Part shown: positions 13,723 through 15,747 of the stretch, one piece after another | How the letters are laid out: each line of letters starts with the position of its first letter | How positions within the stretch are numbered: position 1 is the stretch's first letter | DNA from: DATHGT01 sp035317605 | GTDB taxonomy: Bacteria; Methylomirabilota; Methylomirabilia; Rokubacteriales; CSP1-6 | Length of the DNA stretch: 15,747 nt | Assembly (NCBI GenBank): GCA_035317605.1 | Contig: DATHGT010000201.1 | Span: 1 to 15,747 of the forward strand | Direction: 5' to 3' | Notes under the pieces: model-generated | The model's input: the letters and a program-made list of their open reading frames with translations, nothing else | Database searches by the model: none | Told to the model about the DNA's origin: nothing | Program-made: the position numbers and the translations under genes

Positions 13723-15012
13723 GTGTCCGCGATCAGCGGCGTGTTCGCCCGCGAGATCCTCGACTCCCGCGGCAATCCCACCGTCGAGGCCGAGGTCCAG
13801 CTCGATTCCGGGGCGTGGGGCCGCGCCGCCGTGCCCTCGGGCGCGTCGACCGGCAAGCGCGAGGCGGTGGAGCTGCGCGACGGCGACAGCCAGCGCTATC
13901 GCGGCAAGGGCGTGCAGCGGGCGGTGAAGAACGTCGAAGAAACCATCGCCGCCGAGATCGAGGGCATGGAGGCCACCGAGCAGGCGGCGGTCGATCAGGC
14001 AATGCTCGAGCTGGACGGCACGCCCAACAAGTCAGCGCTGGGCGCCAACGCGATCCTCGCCGTCTCGCTCGCGGTCGCGCGGGCCGGCGCCGACGAAGTG
14101 GGTCTTCCGCTCTACGCCTACCTGGGCGGCGTGGGAGCGCGGCTCTTGCCGGTGCCGCTCATGAACGTGCTCAACGGTGGCGCCCACGCCGACAACGGGC
14201 TCGACATCCAGGAGTTCATGCTGGTGCCGGCGGGCGCGGAGAGCTTCAGCGCCGCGCTGCGGATGGGCGTCGAGATCTTTCACACGCTCAAGGACCTGCT
14301 CCACGAGCGGGGGCTCTCCACCGGTGTCGGCGACGAGGGCGGGTTCGCGCCCGCGCTCGGGTCCAACGTCGCCGCCCTCGACCTGTTCCTCACGGCCATC
14401 GAGCGCGCCGGCTACCGGCCGGGGGAGGACGTGTTCCTCGCCCTCGACGTGGCGGCCAGTGAATTCGCGGAGTCGGGCGGGCGCTATCGGCTCGCCCGCG
14501 ACGGCGTCGTGCGCACCGGCGACGAGATGATCGCGATGTACGAGTCGCTGCTCGAGCGCTACCCCATCGTGTCCATCGAGGACGGACTGGGCGAGGACGA
14601 CTGGGGCGGGTGGGGCGCGTTGACGCGGCGGCTGGGCGCGCGCGTGCAGCTCGTCGGCGACGATCTCTTCGTGACCAACCCCGCCATCATCCAGCAGGGG
14701 ATCAAGAACGGCATCGCCAACGCGGTGCTGGTGAAGGTCAACCAGGTGGGCACGCTCACCGAGACGCTCCAGGCCATCGAGCTGGCCAAGCGCGCGGGCT
14801 ACGGCACCGTGATCTCGCACCGCTCCGGGGAAACGGAAGATACGTTCGTCGCGGATCTCGCCGTCGCCGTCAACGCCGGCCAGATCAAGACCGGCTCGGT
14901 GGCCCGCACCGATCGCACCGCCAAGTACAACCAGCTCCTGCGCATCGAGGAGGAGCTGGGGCACGCGGCCTCTTTCCCCGGACGCGGTCTCTACACGCGC
15001 GTGGCCCGGTGA
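13723..15012 (+). CDS. eno: Enolase
   Basis: A 429-residue glycolytic enzyme converting 2-phosphoglycerate to phosphoenolpyruvate. All catalytic positions are visible: the S-loop SGASTGKREA (39-48), H155 (GGAHADN), E164 and E205 (GVGDEGGFAP), magnesium ligands D242, E286 (SIEDGLGEDDW) and D313 (GDDLFVTN), K338 in the signature LVKVNQVGTLTETL (336-349), and SHRSGETED (365-373). Length is typical (about 430). GTG 13723 is preceded by GGAGG at 13711-13715 (7-base spacing), the best ribosome binding site in the distal operon. This suggests strong independent translation of an abundant enzyme. It follows the ispA stop by 1 base. In some bacteria enolase associates with the RNA decay machinery; here the RNase Y gene is upstream in the same apparent operon. 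Confidence 0.97.
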   Translation: MSAISGVFAREILDSRGNPTVEAEVQLDSGAWGRAAVPSGASTGKREAVELRDGDSQRYRGKGVQRAVKNVEETIAAEIEGMEATEQAAVDQAMLELDGTPNKSALGANAILAVSLAVARAGADEVGLPLYAYLGGVGARLLPVPLMNVLNGGAHADNGLDIQEFMLVPAGAESFSAALRMGVEIFHTLKDLLHERGLSTGVGDEGGFAPALGSNVAALDLFLTAIERAGYRPGEDVFLALDVAASEFAESGGRYRLARDGVVRTGDEMIAMYESLLERYPIVSIEDGLGEDDWGGWGALTRRLGARVQLVGDDLFVTNPAIIQQGIKNGIANAVLVKVNQVGTLTETLQAIELAKRAGYGTVISHRSGETEDTFVADLAVAVNAGQIKTGSVARTDRTAKYNQLLRIEEELGHAASFPGRGLYTRVAR

Positions 15013-15296
15013 GGCCGCGGGTCGTCGGCGGCGCCCTCGTCGTCCTGCTCCTCGCCGGGCTCACGGTCTATGGGTGGCAAGGGGTGGTGCGCCTCCGCCA
15101 GATGCGCGAGCAGCTCCAGAGCCTCGAGCGCGAGAACGTGAGCCTGCGCCGGGAAGCCGAGCGTCTGGCCCAGGTGATCGACCGCCTGCGCAACGATCCC
15201 GCGTATCTCGAGCGGATCGCCCGCGAGGAGCGGGGCATGGTGCGCCCGGGGGAGACCGTCCTGAAGTTCCCGCCGAAGGACAAAGTGAGCCAGTGA
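15009..15296 (+). CDS. ftsB: FtsB/DivIC-family septum formation protein
   Basis: A 95-residue bitopic membrane protein: a short cytoplasmic end (MRPRVV), a transmembrane helix (about 6-24, GGALVVLLLAGLTVYGW), a periplasmic coiled coil (about 27-60, LRQMREQLQSLERENVSLRR) and the conserved DPAYLERIAREERGMVRPGE (63-82) seen in FtsB and DivIC. In E. coli FtsB joins FtsL and FtsQ to regulate septal peptidoglycan synthesis. The GTG start at 15009 overlaps the eno stop as GTGA. The frame stays open further upstream but only inside eno, with no TM-compatible N-terminus. eno-ftsB adjacency is seen in other bacteria. The stop overlaps the following gene start. Confidence 0.9.
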   Translation: MRPRVVGGALVVLLLAGLTVYGWQGVVRLRQMREQLQSLERENVSLRREAERLAQVIDRLRNDPAYLERIAREERGMVRPGETVLKFPPKDKVSQ

Positions 15297-15747
15297 CGGT
15301 GGACACGCTGTGGGGATCGGCGTGGTTCTGGGGCGCGCTGTTCGTGGTCTCGTCGTTTGTCAACTTCCGCGCCGCCTTCAAGCTTCTGATCGACTGGAAG
15401 GGCATGGCCACGACCTGCCGCTTCGTCGAGGACGCCTACGAGCGGCTCGACCGTCTCCCCGACGAGGCCGCGCTCGAGCGGGAAACGCGGGCGCCCCTGT
15501 TCATCCACCTCGTCCCCGCGTACCAGGAGCCCGAGATCGCCCACACCCTGCGCGCGCTCCTGGACTCGCGCTACCCGCACGGCAAGCTGCACGTGGTGGT
15601 GGTGACGAAGGCCGAGGAGGATCGGTCGCCGCATCCGGCCATGCCGGCGAGCACCGCCGAGCTGGTGCGCCGCTTCCGCGCCGAGCTGCCGCCGTGGCAG
15701 CAGAAGATGCTGTCGCTGCAGATCATGCCCGGCCCGGGCCGCAAGGC
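15293..15747 (+). CDS. Probable family 2-like glycosyltransferase (3' partial)
   Basis: The frame opens at GTG 15293, overlapping the ftsB stop as GTGA, and stays open for 151 codons to the window edge, so the gene is truncated at its 3' end; GTG 15299 is an equally possible start. The visible part begins with one hydrophobic segment (about 8-33, SAWFWGALFVVSSFVNF), then IHLVPAYQEPEIAHTLRALL (71-90). The PAYQE (75-79) and LHVVVVTKAEED (99-110) pattern is the first beta-alpha-beta unit of a GT-A, family 2-like glycosyltransferase binding a nucleotide sugar. The usual VDDGS aspartates are replaced by an EED (108-110) context, and the DXD and QxxRW regions lie outside the window. A membrane-associated enzyme of envelope glycan synthesis is the most likely reading, but acceptor and donor are unknown. 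Confidence 0.65.
   Translation, partial: MTVDTLWGSAWFWGALFVVSSFVNFRAAFKLLIDWKGMATTCRFVEDAYERLDRLPDEAALERETRAPLFIHLVPAYQEPEIAHTLRALLDSRYPHGKLHVVVVTKAEEDRSPHPAMPASTAELVRRFRAELPPWQQKMLSLQIMPGPGRK

Noticed and set aside
1..15747. Mobile elements, CRISPR arrays, phage genes or defence systems
   Set aside because: No terminal inverted repeats, regularly spaced repeats, transposase or integrase motifs were seen; all coding sequence is accounted for by ordinary chromosomal genes on one strand.

Overview
This window is a densely packed, all-plus-strand stretch of a very GC-rich bacterial chromosome carrying core information-processing and housekeeping genes. A TonB-type protein, an FtsB-type divisome protein, and 6S RNA placed right after zapA point to a Gram-negative bacterium. 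RNase Y with a YmdB-type phosphodiesterase, strong G/C third-position bias and many GTG starts would fit a deep lineage such as Rokubacteria/Methylomirabilota or a deltaproteobacterial relative. That placement is an inference from gene order and composition, not from a tree.

Region 1 (1-489) is the 3' end of a TonB/TolA-like gene. Region 2 (about 502-7715) starts at a good sigma70-type promoter. It runs tRNA-Val(GAC), thrS, infC, rpmI, rplT, pheS, pheT, a short coiled-coil (ZapB-like) gene and zapA, with no recognisable terminator inside. This is the classical translation operon (ThrRS, IF3, L35, L20, PheRS) extended at both ends, by a tRNA in front and two cell-division genes behind. infC appears to start at a non-canonical ATC codon. 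The 130-nt infC-rpmI gap is the only structured spacer in the unit and holds three hairpins, with a possible pairing over the rpmI ribosome binding site.

Region 3 (7716-8036) is a 321-nt non-coding stretch. It contains a 6S RNA gene with its own promoter, then a second strong promoter for the genes behind it.

Region 4 (8037 to the end) is a second long unit: rny, ymdB-like, folD, xseA, xseB, ispA-type prenyl synthase, eno, ftsB-like, and the 5' part of a probable glycosyltransferase that runs off the window. Genes abut or overlap. Four junctions are the same 4-base GTGA start/stop overlap, which implies translational coupling. The unit mixes RNA turnover (RNase Y), a probable signalling phosphodiesterase, one-carbon metabolism, DNA repair (exonuclease VII), isoprenoid precursor synthesis, glycolysis and division.

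I found no mobile element, CRISPR array, defence island or clearly new multi-gene system. The points worth a second look are regulatory or architectural: the ATC start of infC, the rpmI leader, the ThrRS without a TGS domain, the tRNA-headed operon, the 6S RNA locus, and RNase Y and enolase in one transcription unit.
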